DNA of 64,000 nt from Amycolatopsis sp. WQ 127309 (GCF_023023025.1 NZ_CP095481.1:1612001-1676000); one strand, 5' to 3'. Counted from the stretch's first letter, positions 1 through 9,744 are shown. Notes: generated from the sequence alone by a model not told the origin. Numbers and translations: made by a program.

Positions 1-1365
<1,365 letters not shown>

Positions 1366-1393
1366 CGGGTAAATCTCCGGCGTGGCTTCAGTT

Positions 1394-1444
1394 CCGTGAA
1401 TGCCACGTTGAGGGACTCTGTGTCCCTCGATGTGGCATTCACGG
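1394..1444. repeat. Long inverted repeat, terminator-like (family B copy 1)
   Basis: The left arm begins CCGTGAATGCCACGTTGAGG and the right arm mirrors it, ending GGCATTCACGG. The two arm mismatches are both G-U compatible in RNA, so the transcript can fold into a hairpin of more than 20 bp. It lies 29 bp after the ligase stop and just before the sugar ABC operon, where it may end transcription of the ligase. A second, perfect copy of the same design is at 8700-8750. Confidence 0.8.
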
Positions 1445-1467
1445 ACGTACGCGGAGGAGTACTGGGG

Positions 1468-2754
1468 ATGCGGAACAGACGTAGTTTTCTCGCGCTCGCG
1501 GGGGTCGGAGCGCTCGTCGCGGCGTGCGGGTCCAACACCGGGCGGCAGGGCGACCCGCCCGCGTCGACGGCGTACTCGGCGGGACCGCCGCCGTCCGACG
1601 CCCCGAAGGTCGGCCTGCAGCAGTGGTACCACGCGTACGGCGAGGACGGCGTCCAGGAAGCCGTCAAGCGGTACGCCGCGAGCTACCCCGGCGCCGCCGT
1701 CACGGTGCAGTGGAACCCCGGCGACTACGACTCGAAGATCGTCACCGCACTGCAGAACAGCAAGGTGCCGGACGTCTTCGAGGCGCAGGTGAAGATCGAC
1801 TGGGTGCGGCAGAACCAGGTCGTCGCGCTCGACGACGTCATCGGGCCGGTGAAGGGCGACTTCAGCCCGGCCGTGCTGGCCGCGCAGACCGTCGAGGGCA
1901 AGGTCTACGGCATCCCGCAGGCCACCGACACGCAGGTGCTCTTCTACCGCAAGAGCCTCCTGCAGGCCGCCGGCGTGCAGCCGCCGCAGACCGTCGACGA
2001 GCTGATCGACGCGGCGTCGAAGCTCACGAAGGACGGCGTGAAGGGCTTCTTCGCGGGCAACGACGGCGGCGTCGGCGTGCTCACCGGCCCGCTGCTGTGG
2101 TCGGCTGGCCTCGACTACCTGAAGAACGGCAACCGCGAGGTCGGCTTCGACGACCCGCGTGCCGCGACCGCGCTGGCCAAGCTGCACACGCTCAACACCA
2201 ACGGCTCGCTGCTGCTCGGCGCGCCCGCCGACTGGTCGGACCCGGGCGCGTTCATCGACGGGCTGACCGCGATGCAGTGGACCGGGCTGTGGAACGTACC
2301 GAAGATCCGCGACGCGTTCGACGACGACTTCGGCGTGCTGCCGTTCCCCAAGCTCGACGGCAGCGGCGCGCCGTCGGTGCCGGTCGGCGCGTACGGCGCG
2401 ATGGTCAACGCCAAGAGCGCGCACGTCGCCGAGGCGAAGGCGTTCGTCAAGTGGCTGTGGGTCGACCAGACGCAGGACCAGCTGGAGTTCGCGACGAAGT
2501 TCGGCTTCCACGTCCCGGCGCGCCAGAGCCTGATCGACCGCGCGGACAGCCTCAAGTCCGGTCCGGCCGCCGACGCCGCTCGCTTCGTCAAGGAGAACAG
2601 TCACCTGGTCGGCGGTCCGGTGTGGACACAGCAGGCGAACACGGCGCTGTCCGACGCGGCCGCGAAGATCGCGAAGGAGGGAGCGGACCCCGCCGCGCAG
2701 GTCAAGACGGCCGTCGGGGTCGCGCAGGCCGAACTCAAGCGCCTGTTCGGATGA
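1468..2754 (+). CDS. Sugar ABC transporter substrate-binding lipoprotein
   Basis: This is the extracellular solute-binding protein of a CUT1-type carbohydrate importer, 428 residues. The ATG at 1468 is chosen because GGAGG lies 10 bp upstream and it begins a lipoprotein signal: basic MRNRRSF, a hydrophobic stretch, then the lipobox LVAAC near residue 20. The frame is open further upstream only because it crosses the preceding inverted repeat. The mature part has the usual family-1 solute-binding layout with the GIPQATDTQVLFYRKSLL region typical of maltose/oligosaccharide binders. The stop overlaps the next start (ATGA), so it heads a three-gene operon. The sugar cannot be read from the sequence. 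Confidence 0.9.
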   Translation: MRNRRSFLALAGVGALVAACGSNTGRQGDPPASTAYSAGPPPSDAPKVGLQQWYHAYGEDGVQEAVKRYAASYPGAAVTVQWNPGDYDSKIVTALQNSKVPDVFEAQVKIDWVRQNQVVALDDVIGPVKGDFSPAVLAAQTVEGKVYGIPQATDTQVLFYRKSLLQAAGVQPPQTVDELIDAASKLTKDGVKGFFAGNDGGVGVLTGPLLWSAGLDYLKNGNREVGFDDPRAATALAKLHTLNTNGSLLLGAPADWSDPGAFIDGLTAMQWTGLWNVPKIRDAFDDDFGVLPFPKLDGSGAPSVPVGAYGAMVNAKSAHVAEAKAFVKWLWVDQTQDQLEFATKFGFHVPARQSLIDRADSLKSGPAADAARFVKENSHLVGGPVWTQQANTALSDAAAKIAKEGADPAAQVKTAVGVAQAELKRLFG

Positions 2755-3647
2755 AGCGGCGCGATGCGCGCGCGTTCTGGCTGTTCGTCGGGCCGTTCCT
2801 GCTGGGGCTGGCGGTGTTCGCGTACCTGCCGATCGGCTGGAGCGCGTACCTCTCGTTCTTCGACGCGCGCAACACCGTCACGCCGACGCGGTTCGTCGGG
2901 CTGGACAACTACGGGCACATGCTCACCGACGAGCCGTTCCTGTCCAGCCTCGGCACGTTCAGCGTGTTCGCGCTGTTCATCGTGCCGCTGACGTTCGTCC
3001 TGTCGCTGGCGCTCGCGCTCGGCGTCAACCAGTTGCGGTTCGCGCGCGCGTTCTTCCGGTCGGTGTTCTTCCTGCCGTTCGCGTGCTCGTACGTCGTGGC
3101 GTCGCTGATCTGGAAGACGTCGCTGTTCTCCGGCGTCCGGTACGGCCTGGCGAACACGGTGCTGTCGTTGTTCGGCGCCGACCCGGTGGCCTGGACGGGC
3201 ACGGTCCACCCGCCGTTGTACTGGATCGTGCTGGTGACGGCGCGGCTGTGGCTGCAGCTCGGGTTCTACATGATCCTGTTCATCGCGGCGCTGCAGCGGA
3301 TCCCGGTCCACCTGTACGAAGCGGCGTGGCTCGACGGCGCGAAGCCGGGCTGGCAGGTGTTCCGGTACGTCACGCTGCCCCAGCTGCGCGCGACGGCCGT
3401 GGCGGTGCTGCTGCTGAACCTGATCAACGCGTACCAGGCGTTCGACGAGTTCTACAACATCATGGGCGACGCCCGCGGCTACCCGCCGTTCGCGCGGCCA
3501 CCGTTGGTCTACCTGTACTACACGTCCCTGGGCTCGGGCGGCCAGGACCTGGGCCGCGGCAGCGCGGGCGCGGTGATCCTGGCGCTGATCATCGCTCTGG
3601 TGACGCTGCTGCAGGGCCGCGTCCTGCGGTTCGGACGTGCGACATGA
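2751..3647 (+). CDS. Sugar ABC transporter permease, MalF type
   Basis: Inner-membrane channel subunit of the CUT1 importer, 298 residues with about six membrane segments. The coupling-loop EAA motif is clear in YEAAWLDGAKPGWQVFRYVTLP near residue 190, which docks the ATPase. The ATG at 2751 overlaps the stop of the binding-protein gene as ATGA, and the stop overlaps the next permease gene in the same way, so translation is probably coupled. No ATP-binding subunit is encoded here. In actinobacteria such importers commonly borrow a shared MsiK-type ATPase encoded elsewhere, which is the likely situation. Confidence 0.92.
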   Translation: MKRRDARAFWLFVGPFLLGLAVFAYLPIGWSAYLSFFDARNTVTPTRFVGLDNYGHMLTDEPFLSSLGTFSVFALFIVPLTFVLSLALALGVNQLRFARAFFRSVFFLPFACSYVVASLIWKTSLFSGVRYGLANTVLSLFGADPVAWTGTVHPPLYWIVLVTARLWLQLGFYMILFIAALQRIPVHLYEAAWLDGAKPGWQVFRYVTLPQLRATAVAVLLLNLINAYQAFDEFYNIMGDARGYPPFARPPLVYLYYTSLGSGGQDLGRGSAGAVILALIIALVTLLQGRVLRFGRAT

Positions 3648-4459
3648 GGGCGTTCCTCCGCTGGACGGCGCTGATCATCGCGGCCGTGCTGTTCCTGCTG
3701 CCGTTCTACCTGCTGCTGCGCAACGGCCTGGCCTCGCGCGCGGAGATCACCGCTCCACAGTGGACGTTCTTCCCGTCCACAGTGCACTGGGAGAACTTCT
3801 CGAAGCTCTTCGCTTCGGACGACGTCCCCTTCGCGAGGAGCTTGCTGAACTCGGCGATCGTGGCGGTCCTGCAGACGGCCGGCCTGCTGGTGCTGTGTTC
3901 CCTGGCGGGCTACGGCCTGGCACGCATCCCGTACCGGCATTCCGGGATCGTGTTCTACGCGGTGCTGGGGACGCTGATGATCCCGACGTCGGTGACGTTC
4001 GTGCCGAGCTTCGTGGTGGTCTCGACGCTCGGCTGGCTGTCGGACTTCCGCGGCCTGGTGATCCCGGGCTTGTTCAGCGCGTTCAGCGTCTTCCTGTTCC
4101 GGCAGTACTTCCTGGACTTCCCCCGCGAACTGGAGGAGGCGGGCCGGGTGGACGGCCTCACCCGCTGGGGCGTGTTCTGGCGCATCGTGGTCCCGAATTC
4201 ACGCGGCTTCTTCGCGGCGATCGCGGTGATCACGGTGATCGGCAGCTGGAACGCGTTCCTGTGGCCGCTGATCATCGCCCAGTCGCCGGATTCGTGGACG
4301 GTCCAGGTGGCACTGTCGGGCCTGCTGACGGCGCAGAACCCCCAGCTGAACCTGCTGTTCCTGGCGGCGGCGGTGTCGATCCTGCCGATCGTGCTGCTGT
4401 TCGCGTTCCTGCAGCGGTACCTGGTGCAGGGGGTGACGGAGTCGGGCTTGAAGGGCTGA
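3644..4459 (+). CDS. Sugar ABC transporter permease, MalG type
   Basis: Second channel subunit of the importer, 271 residues, with an N-terminal membrane segment followed by a periplasmic loop and about five more segments. The EAA-loop motif is seen in ELEEAGRVDGLTRWGVFWRIVVP near residue 165. The ATG at 3644 overlaps the preceding stop as ATGA. It is the last gene of the operon, and the next start is 55 bp downstream. Together with the upstream permease it forms a heterodimeric pore. The missing ATPase suggests an unlinked shared ATP-binding protein. Confidence 0.92.
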   Translation: MRAFLRWTALIIAAVLFLLPFYLLLRNGLASRAEITAPQWTFFPSTVHWENFSKLFASDDVPFARSLLNSAIVAVLQTAGLLVLCSLAGYGLARIPYRHSGIVFYAVLGTLMIPTSVTFVPSFVVVSTLGWLSDFRGLVIPGLFSAFSVFLFRQYFLDFPRELEEAGRVDGLTRWGVFWRIVVPNSRGFFAAIAVITVIGSWNAFLWPLIIAQSPDSWTVQVALSGLLTAQNPQLNLLFLAAAVSILPIVLLFAFLQRYLVQGVTESGLKG

Positions 4460-4514
4460 GTAACGACCGGGGTCACCTGAACGACTTCGGGTTACTGACA
4501 GAAGTGGGTGCGGC

Positions 4515-5012
4515 GTGACCGATTTCGACTCCTACCAGCAGCCCGGCCCGGCCGAGCCGGCGTGGCAGCAGTACCCGCCGTCCATGCCGACACCGGCCCC
4601 GCCTGCGGCGATGCAGCCTTACTACGGGACGCAGCCGTACCCGGTCCAGCCCTACGCGGCGCAGGCCTACCTGTCGCAGCCCTACCCAGCCCAGCCCTAC
4701 CTCGCTCAGCCCTACGCGATGGCGGCGTACCCGATGCTGCGCACGAGCGGCATGGCGGTGGCGGGCATGGTCATCGGCATCCTGGCGCTGATCGCCTTCT
4801 GGGTCCCGTTCGCGGACCTGCTGCTCGGTTTCCTGGCGATCGGCCTGTCGTGGGCCGGCATCGTCCAGGGCGGCCGGCCCGGCTACACCGGCAAGGGCAT
4901 GGCGATCGCGGGCCTGATCTGCGGAATCATCGGCGTGATCCCGGCGCTGATCGTGATGCTGTTCTTCTTCGGCCTGTTCGCCGCCGCCGGCGCGTGCGGC
5001 ATCGCCTGCTGA
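4515..5012 (+). CDS. DUF4190-type membrane protein with Pro/Tyr/Gln-rich N-terminus
   Basis: A 165-residue protein starting at GTG. The first 70 residues are low-complexity, built from loosely repeated QPY(P/L)xQPY units such as TQPYPVQPYAAQAYLSQPYP. Residues 77-165 contain two pairs of hydrophobic segments (GMAVAGMVIGILALIAFWVP and a later IAGLICGIIGVIPALIVMLF) flanking a conserved-looking GY(T)GKGMAIAG turn, the layout of DUF4190 proteins. The tail ends in GACGIAC. Proteins of this type sit in the actinobacterial membrane with a disordered cytoplasmic N-terminus, and their function is unknown. It may be read through from the sugar operon, 55 bp upstream. Confidence 0.8.
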   Translation: MTDFDSYQQPGPAEPAWQQYPPSMPTPAPPAAMQPYYGTQPYPVQPYAAQAYLSQPYPAQPYLAQPYAMAAYPMLRTSGMAVAGMVIGILALIAFWVPFADLLLGFLAIGLSWAGIVQGGRPGYTGKGMAIAGLICGIIGVIPALIVMLFFFGLFAAAGACGIAC

Positions 5013-5094
5013 GCGGCAGCGCCAGCGGCGGAAATGACCACGACCTTCGGCGGTACACCCCACCCAGCCGTCGTGACATGGTGAACCCAAGTGT

Positions 5095-5135
5095 CACGGT
5101 GAATGTTTTTCATGTTCACCGTGTGGTCAACGTCG
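5095..5135 (+). promoter_or_regulatory. Inverted repeat and PHO-box-like direct repeats
   Basis: CACGGTGAA (5095-5103) is mirrored by TTCACCGTG (5115-5123). Overlapping this, two adjacent 11-bp units start GTTCACC (5114) and GGTCAAC (5125), similar to the direct-repeat units bound by PhoP in streptomycetes. The site ends 46 bp before the start codon of a secreted metallophosphoesterase, so phosphate control is plausible. The match is imperfect and the call is inference. Confidence 0.4.
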
Positions 5136-5181
5136 TCCGGCACGGTGCTGGGCAACCGAGATACCTGGGGAGCGAGACACC

Positions 5182-6906
5182 ATGGCCGAACTCACGCGGC
5201 GCACCTTCGCCACCGCCGGCGCCGCCGGTCTCGGGCTGCTGCTCTGCACGCCCACCGCGAACGCGCTCGACCGCGCGCTGCGGCTCACCGCCACCCGCTC
5301 CGTCAGCACCGCCGGGACGACCCTCGAGCAGGTCGCGACCGGCGGCGGCACCGCGACCTACTCCCGGCTGAGCGCCGGCCCCGGCTGGCCGCTCGTCGTC
5401 CGCGGCGATCTCGCCGCCCCGCAGGCCGGGCGCGACGACCGGCGCCGCGCGCTCAGCGCGTTCGTGCAGTTCACCGACCTGCACATCACCGACACCGAGA
5501 GCCCCGCGCGCTTCGAGTACCTGCACCCCTACATCGGCTCCGCGCACCGGCCGCAGGAAGCGCTGGGGACCGTCGCGACCAGCGCGCTCGTCGAACGCGT
5601 CAACAGCGTGCGGCAGGGCCCGTTCACCGGACGGCCGTTCGACCTCATGGTCACCACCGGCGACAACACCGACAACCACGAGCTGATCGAGCTCGACTGG
5701 TTCCTCAAGCTGCTCAACGGCGGCAGCATCACGCCGAACTCCGGCGACGCGAGCGCGTACGAGGGCGTCCAGAACTCCGGCAACAGCACGTTCTGGAACC
5801 CGGCCACCCCAGGCGCCGACGCCTACTCCGCCAAGGGTTTCCCGCAGCTGCCCGGCCTGCTCGAAGCGGGCATCGGGACGTTCACCGCGCCGGGCCTCGA
5901 CGTCCCGTGGTTCTGCACCTTCGGCAACCACGACGACAGCATCGTCGGGTCGCTGCCGGCCCAGATCCCCGGCATCGACGCCTGGTACACCAGCAAGTAC
6001 AAGGTGATCGGCAAGGACGAGAGCACCGCGAAGAAGCTCGCCGCGGCCATCAAGAAGCCGGGCTCGAGCGTGCCGGTCGCCGAGCTGTTCGGCGGCGGGG
6101 GCACGATCCGCGAGATCACGCCGGACGCGCGTCGCCGCCCGTTCAGCACCGGCGAGTTCGTCCGCGCACACCTGGACACGGCCAACACCGGCCCCGGCCC
6201 GGTCGGGCACGGCTTCGGCGCCGACAACGCCGACGGCAAGGCCGTTTACTACACGTTCCGGATCGCGCCGGGCATCACGGGCATCAGCCTCGACACGACG
6301 ACCGACGCCGGGTTCGCCGACGGCTCGATCGGCCTCGCGCAGTACAGCTGGGTCGAGTCGACGCTCAAGCGCGGCAGCTCGGCGTACTACGACTTCTTCG
6401 GCCGCAGGGTCACCCACAGCGTCACCGACGAGCTGTTCCTGCTGTTCAGCCACCACACCAGCGGCTCGATGGGCAACCTGCTGCCGGACTCGCGCCACCT
6501 GCTCGACCCGCGCCTCGACGGCAACGCGTTCGTCGCGCTGCTCAAGCGCTTCCCGAACGTGCTGGCCTGGGTCAACGGCCACACGCACCGCAACCAGATC
6601 ACCGCCCACGCCGGCGGCACGCCGAAGCAGAGCTTCTGGGAGATCAACACCGCGTCACACGTCGACTTCCCGCAGCAGGCCCGCATCGTCGAGGTAGCGG
6701 ACAACGCGGACGGCACGTTGTCGCTGTTCACAACGCTGATCGAGGCGGAGGCACCGTACGCCGTGGATTACGACGCCCGGACCCCGCAAGCGCTTGCGTC
6801 CCTCTACCGCGAGCTGTCGTACAACGACATCCACGTCGACCTGGGCCGCGTCGGCTCGGACGCGGACCACAACACGGAACTGCTGCTCGTCAACCCGCTG
6901 AGCTGA
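5182..6906 (+). CDS. Tat-exported metallophosphoesterase (TIGR03767-like)
   Basis: A 574-residue calcineurin-like phosphoesterase. The N-terminus MAELTRRTFATAGAAGLGLL carries a twin-arginine signal, so the folded metalloenzyme is exported. Metal-binding motifs appear in order: FTDLHITD (near 97), TTGDNTDNHE (near 157), FGNHDDS (near 250) and GHTHRNQ (near 470). The length and the specific TDTESPARFEYLHPYIG region fit the actinobacterial TIGR03767 family, whose substrate is not established. The start is supported by GGGGAGCGAG just upstream of the ATG. A PHO-box-like site lies upstream and suggests induction by phosphate starvation. The enzyme probably releases phosphate from an extracellular ester. 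Confidence 0.88.
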   Translation: MAELTRRTFATAGAAGLGLLLCTPTANALDRALRLTATRSVSTAGTTLEQVATGGGTATYSRLSAGPGWPLVVRGDLAAPQAGRDDRRRALSAFVQFTDLHITDTESPARFEYLHPYIGSAHRPQEALGTVATSALVERVNSVRQGPFTGRPFDLMVTTGDNTDNHELIELDWFLKLLNGGSITPNSGDASAYEGVQNSGNSTFWNPATPGADAYSAKGFPQLPGLLEAGIGTFTAPGLDVPWFCTFGNHDDSIVGSLPAQIPGIDAWYTSKYKVIGKDESTAKKLAAAIKKPGSSVPVAELFGGGGTIREITPDARRRPFSTGEFVRAHLDTANTGPGPVGHGFGADNADGKAVYYTFRIAPGITGISLDTTTDAGFADGSIGLAQYSWVESTLKRGSSAYYDFFGRRVTHSVTDELFLLFSHHTSGSMGNLLPDSRHLLDPRLDGNAFVALLKRFPNVLAWVNGHTHRNQITAHAGGTPKQSFWEINTASHVDFPQQARIVEVADNADGTLSLFTTLIEAEAPYAVDYDARTPQALASLYRELSYNDIHVDLGRVGSDADHNTELLLVNPLS

Positions 6907-6962
6907 CGCGTTACCCCGGAGGTAATCGACCCGCGGCGCCGGCGTCCGGCAAGCTGCGCGGC

Positions 6963-7364
6963 ATGACCGATCCCGAGGGCACGCAGCTCTTCCACCGCTC
7001 CATGCCGTTCTCCGAACGCCTCGGCGTCGAGGTGTGCGAGCACGGGCCCGCGCTCGTGCGCAGCCGGCTGAAGTGGGACGAGAGCCTCTGCACGCTCGGC
7101 GGCGCGCTGCACGGCGGCGCGCTCATGGCGCTGGCCGACTCGACCGGCGCCGTGTGCGCGTTCCTCAACCTGCCCGAGGGCGCGCAGGGCACGACGACCG
7201 TCGAGTCGAAGACGAACTTCCTGCGCGCGGTGCGTTCGGGCTACGCCACTGCGTCGTCCAGACCACTGCACGCGGGCCGCAAGTTCGTCGTGGTGGAGAC
7301 GGAGATCCACGACGACGACGGCAAGTTGGTCGCGAAAGTGACACAGACCCAAGCCGTCCTCTAG
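6963..7364 (+). CDS. Hotdog-fold thioesterase, PaaI family
   Basis: A 133-residue single-domain hotdog protein. The segment LGGALHGGALMALADSTGAV near residue 41 is the HGG motif region of PaaI/YdiI-type acyl-CoA thioesterases, which hydrolyse aryl- or acyl-CoA esters. The later ESKTNFLRAVRSG strand and the VVVETEIHDDDGKLVAK strand are also standard for the fold. The ATG at 6963 is the first in a good position; the frame is open far upstream only as a shadow of the phosphoesterase gene. It stands alone between two secreted-enzyme genes, so the physiological thioester is unknown. Confidence 0.85.
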   Translation: MTDPEGTQLFHRSMPFSERLGVEVCEHGPALVRSRLKWDESLCTLGGALHGGALMALADSTGAVCAFLNLPEGAQGTTTVESKTNFLRAVRSGYATASSRPLHAGRKFVVVETEIHDDDGKLVAKVTQTQAVL

Positions 7365-7435
7365 GTACCTGTTTACATACCCGGCCGGACCGGCGAAAAT
7401 CCCTGGCTACTGGGTGGGTCGAGCGAGGAGCCGGG

Positions 7436-8698
7436 ATGCGGGTACGCAGTTTGTTCTCCCTATTGTCCGTTGTGATGCTGACGGCGGTGACGGCGCAGGT
7501 CGCCGAGGCCGCGCCCGGCCGGCCGGGCGACGACGAGTCGATCGACTACCACGAGTGGGCCGGCGGCCGCCTGCACGAGGGCAGCTTCGCCGGGCTCGCA
7601 CTGACCCGCGACGGCCTGCGCATCACCCGCCCGATCGGCACGGTCGAGCACACCGAGCCCGAGCTGGGCACGACGAAGACGTACGAATACGGCCAGTGGA
7701 CGTCCCCGTCGTACCGCCAGGGCTTCGGCGCGACGCAGCTGGTGTCGTCGTGGAACGCGCAGACGCCGGCGAAGACCTGGCTGCAGGTCGAGGCGCAGGG
7801 CAGGACGGCGGCGGGCGCGGAAACCGGCTGGTACGTGATGGGCCGCTGGGCCAGCGGCGACGCCGACGTCCTGCGCACCAGCGTCGACGGCCAGGACGAC
7901 GCGAACGCCCTGGTCGACGTCGACACGCTGGTCACGAAGGCCGGGGTCACGCTCAAGTCATACAAGCTGCGGATCAGCCTCTACCGCGAGGCGGGCTCGC
8001 ACGCGACACCGTCGGTGACGTCGCTGGGCGCGATGACCTCGGCGGTGCCGAGCCGCTTCGACGTCCAGCCGACGAAGCCGGGCCGCGCGAGCGGGATCGA
8101 GCTGAAGGTGCCGGCCTACGCGCAGAACCTCCACAAGGGACAGTTCCCGCAGTACGGCGGGGGCGGCGAGGCGTGGTGCAGCCCGACGTCGACGGAGATG
8201 GTGGCCGAGTACTGGGGCAAGAAGCCGTCGGCGGCGGAGATGTCGTGGATCCCGTCGGACTACGTCGACCCGTCGGTGGCGTTCGCGGCGCGCTACACCT
8301 ACGACCACGCCTACGACGGCACGGGCAACTGGCCGTTCAACACGGCTTACGCGGCGTCACGCGGGCTGCGCGGGCACATCACCCGGCTGCACTCGCTGAA
8401 CGAGCTGGAGAACTACATCGTCCGCGGCATCCCGGTGATCACGTCCCAGTCGTTCCTGGCCGACGAGCTCGACGGCGCGGGCTACGGCACGGCGGGCCAC
8501 ATCATGGTGGTGGTCGGCTTCACCAAGGACGGCGACGTGATCGTCAACGACCCGGCGTCCAGCAGCAACGACCGGGTGCGCAACGTCTACAAGCGGGACC
8601 AGTTCGAGAAGATCTGGCAGCGCACGCAGCGCTACCGCGCGGACGGAACCGTAGCGGGCGGCCCGGGCGGGATCGCGTACATCATCACGCCGGCCTAA
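7436..8698 (+). CDS. Secreted C39-like cysteine peptidase
   Basis: A 420-residue exported protein: the first 25 residues (MRVRSLFSLLSVVMLTAVTA then a signal-peptidase-like AEAAP) are a Sec signal. A purine-rich GAGCGAGGAG precedes the ATG. Residues 40-220 form a beta-rich N-terminal region of unknown role. The peptidase domain follows, with the putative catalytic cysteine in GEAWCSPTSTEM near residue 245, the histidine in AGHIMVVVGFT near residue 355 and the Asp in VIVNDPASSS, which is the C39_2 arrangement. It probably cleaves extracellular or cell-wall peptides. No export ABC partner is adjacent, so it is not a bacteriocin-processing C39 transporter. Confidence 0.85.
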   Translation: MRVRSLFSLLSVVMLTAVTAQVAEAAPGRPGDDESIDYHEWAGGRLHEGSFAGLALTRDGLRITRPIGTVEHTEPELGTTKTYEYGQWTSPSYRQGFGATQLVSSWNAQTPAKTWLQVEAQGRTAAGAETGWYVMGRWASGDADVLRTSVDGQDDANALVDVDTLVTKAGVTLKSYKLRISLYREAGSHATPSVTSLGAMTSAVPSRFDVQPTKPGRASGIELKVPAYAQNLHKGQFPQYGGGGEAWCSPTSTEMVAEYWGKKPSAAEMSWIPSDYVDPSVAFAARYTYDHAYDGTGNWPFNTAYAASRGLRGHITRLHSLNELENYIVRGIPVITSQSFLADELDGAGYGTAGHIMVVVGFTKDGDVIVNDPASSSNDRVRNVYKRDQFEKIWQRTQRYRADGTVAGGPGGIAYIITPA

Positions 8699-8699
8699 G

Positions 8700-8750
8700 C
8701 CGTGAATGTCGCATTGAGGGACTCGGAGTCCCTCAATGCGACATTCACGG
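8700..8750. repeat. Perfect 25-bp inverted repeat, bidirectional terminator-like (family B copy 2)
   Basis: Two 25-bp arms starting CCGTGAATGTCGCATTGAGG are separated by a single G and are perfectly complementary. The element begins one base after the peptidase stop codon and lies between convergent genes (peptidase +, ferredoxin -), the right place for a bidirectional terminator. No U-tract follows on either strand. Confidence 0.85.
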
Positions 8751-8774
8751 ACTTTCACCAGGTCTGGCCCCGCT

Positions 8775-9194
8775 TCAGCTCGGGTCGCGCGGCCCCTCGT
8801 CGGGACAACCGCAGCCGCCACCCTCCCGGGGCGTCGGCAGCCGTCGCTCAGGCGGGCTCTGCGGCGGCAGCGCCGTGACCATCATCGTGTCCGCGTACAG
8901 CGGGCCGATCCGGTCCGCGCCGTTCGGCGAACCGAGTGGCGCGTCGCGCCCGGGAAGGATCTCGGTGAAGAACCGGCCGTTGTCCCGGGCGTGCTCGTCG
9001 AGGGCGGACAAGGGGTCTTCCACGTACGAGACCGCCCCCACCGGGCAGACCGCCTCACAGGCGCCGCACTCGAAGCACTCGGTCGGATGGATGTAGAGGC
9101 TCCGGTAGCCCTCGTAGATGCAGTCCAGGGGACATTCGTCGACGCACGCGCGGTCCTTGAAGTCGACGCAGGCAAGGCCGATCACAAACGCCAT
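8775..9194 (-). CDS. fdxA: Ferredoxin, FdxA-like 3Fe-4S/4Fe-4S type with C-terminal extension
   Basis: An electron carrier of 139 residues. Two cluster-binding motifs are near the N-terminus: C-x7-C-x3-CP starting at Cys9 (ACVDFKDRACVDECPLDC) and CFECGACEAVCP near residue 40. The missing second cysteine in the first motif suggests a 7Fe ferredoxin, 3Fe-4S plus 4Fe-4S. FdxA proteins are usually about 107-114 residues; this one has an extra Pro-rich tail ending EGGGCGCPDEGPRDPS with two more cysteines. There is no clear ribosome-binding site, so it may be leaderless. It lies alone, so its redox partner is unknown. Confidence 0.88.
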   Translation of the reverse strand: MAFVIGLACVDFKDRACVDECPLDCIYEGYRSLYIHPTECFECGACEAVCPVGAVSYVEDPLSALDEHARDNGRFFTEILPGRDAPLGSPNGADRIGPLYADTMMVTALPPQSPPERRLPTPREGGGCGCPDEGPRDPS

Positions 9195-9254
9195 GCGTGA
9201 AACCTAGCCACATCCGCTCTGTCCGGATAGATCTCGTGCCAGACTTTCGGAGCC

Positions 9255-9728
9255 ATGCAGCGCCCACTGTTGTTCCTCGACGTCGACGGTCCGCTGATCC
9301 CGTTCGGGCGGACTTCCGGCGAGTACCGGACGTTCACCGACGCCGATGTGGGCAATCCGCTGCTGTCCCGGATCGACCCGGGGCTCGGCCCGCGGCTGCT
9401 CGCCCTCGGGTGCGACCTCGTCTGGGCCACCACCTGGATGGAAGACGCCAACGACTGCGTGGCTCCGCTGGCGGGCCTGCCACCGCTCCCGGTGCTCGAC
9501 TTCCCCGACGACGACGCCACCGGCCCGCACTGGAAGACCCGGAGGATCGTCGAGCGGGCCGCGGGCCGCACCTTCGTCTGGATCGACGACGAAACCACCG
9601 ACGTGGACCGCGCCTGGGTGGGCGAACACCACCCCGGACCGGCGCTGCTCCACACCGTCGCACCGAGCGTCGGTCTCACGACCGGTGACCTCGGTGTCAT
9701 CGCCGAATGGCTGGCCCAAGTTGCGTGA
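9255..9728 (+). CDS. Small HAD-superfamily protein
   Basis: A 157-residue haloacid-dehalogenase-like protein. Motif I is [12 protein letters not shown] at residues 5-16 (nucleophile and acid Asp), motif II is the Thr in WATTWM near residue 59, and motif IV is [10 protein letters not shown] near residue 110. Motif III lysine is probably the K in [10 protein letters not shown]. There is little room for a cap domain, so a phosphatase acting on a macromolecular or extended substrate is possible. CGGAG lies 5 bp upstream of the ATG. The gene diverges from the ferredoxin gene 60 bp away. Confidence 0.8.
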   Translation: MQRPLLFLDVDGPLIPFGRTSGEYRTFTDADVGNPLLSRIDPGLGPRLLALGCDLVWATTWMEDANDCVAPLAGLPPLPVLDFPDDDATGPHWKTRRIVERAAGRTFVWIDDETTDVDRAWVGEHHPGPALLHTVAPSVGLTTGDLGVIAEWLAQVA

Positions 9729-9744
9729 AGCGCAACCTGTTGCG
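9720..9744 (+). terminator. Short triple inverted repeat after the HAD gene
   Basis: GTTGCG (9720), CGCAAC (9731) and GTTGCG (9739) alternate, so the middle element can pair with either neighbour. It overlaps the HAD stop codon. It may act as a weak terminator or as a binding site. Confidence 0.35.

Noticed and set aside
5085..5096. 12-bp match ACCCAAGTGTCA, found reversed at 35306-35317
   Set aside because: The two promoters (phosphoesterase and pdxH/NCS1 gap) have no functional link and one shared 12-mer among many possible pairs in 64 kb is weak.
5116..6609. 497-codon minus-strand frame opposite the metallophosphoesterase
   Set aside because: The plus strand carries ordered catalytic motifs and a Tat signal; the opposite frame has the Arg/Val/Glu-rich composition of a GC-driven shadow.
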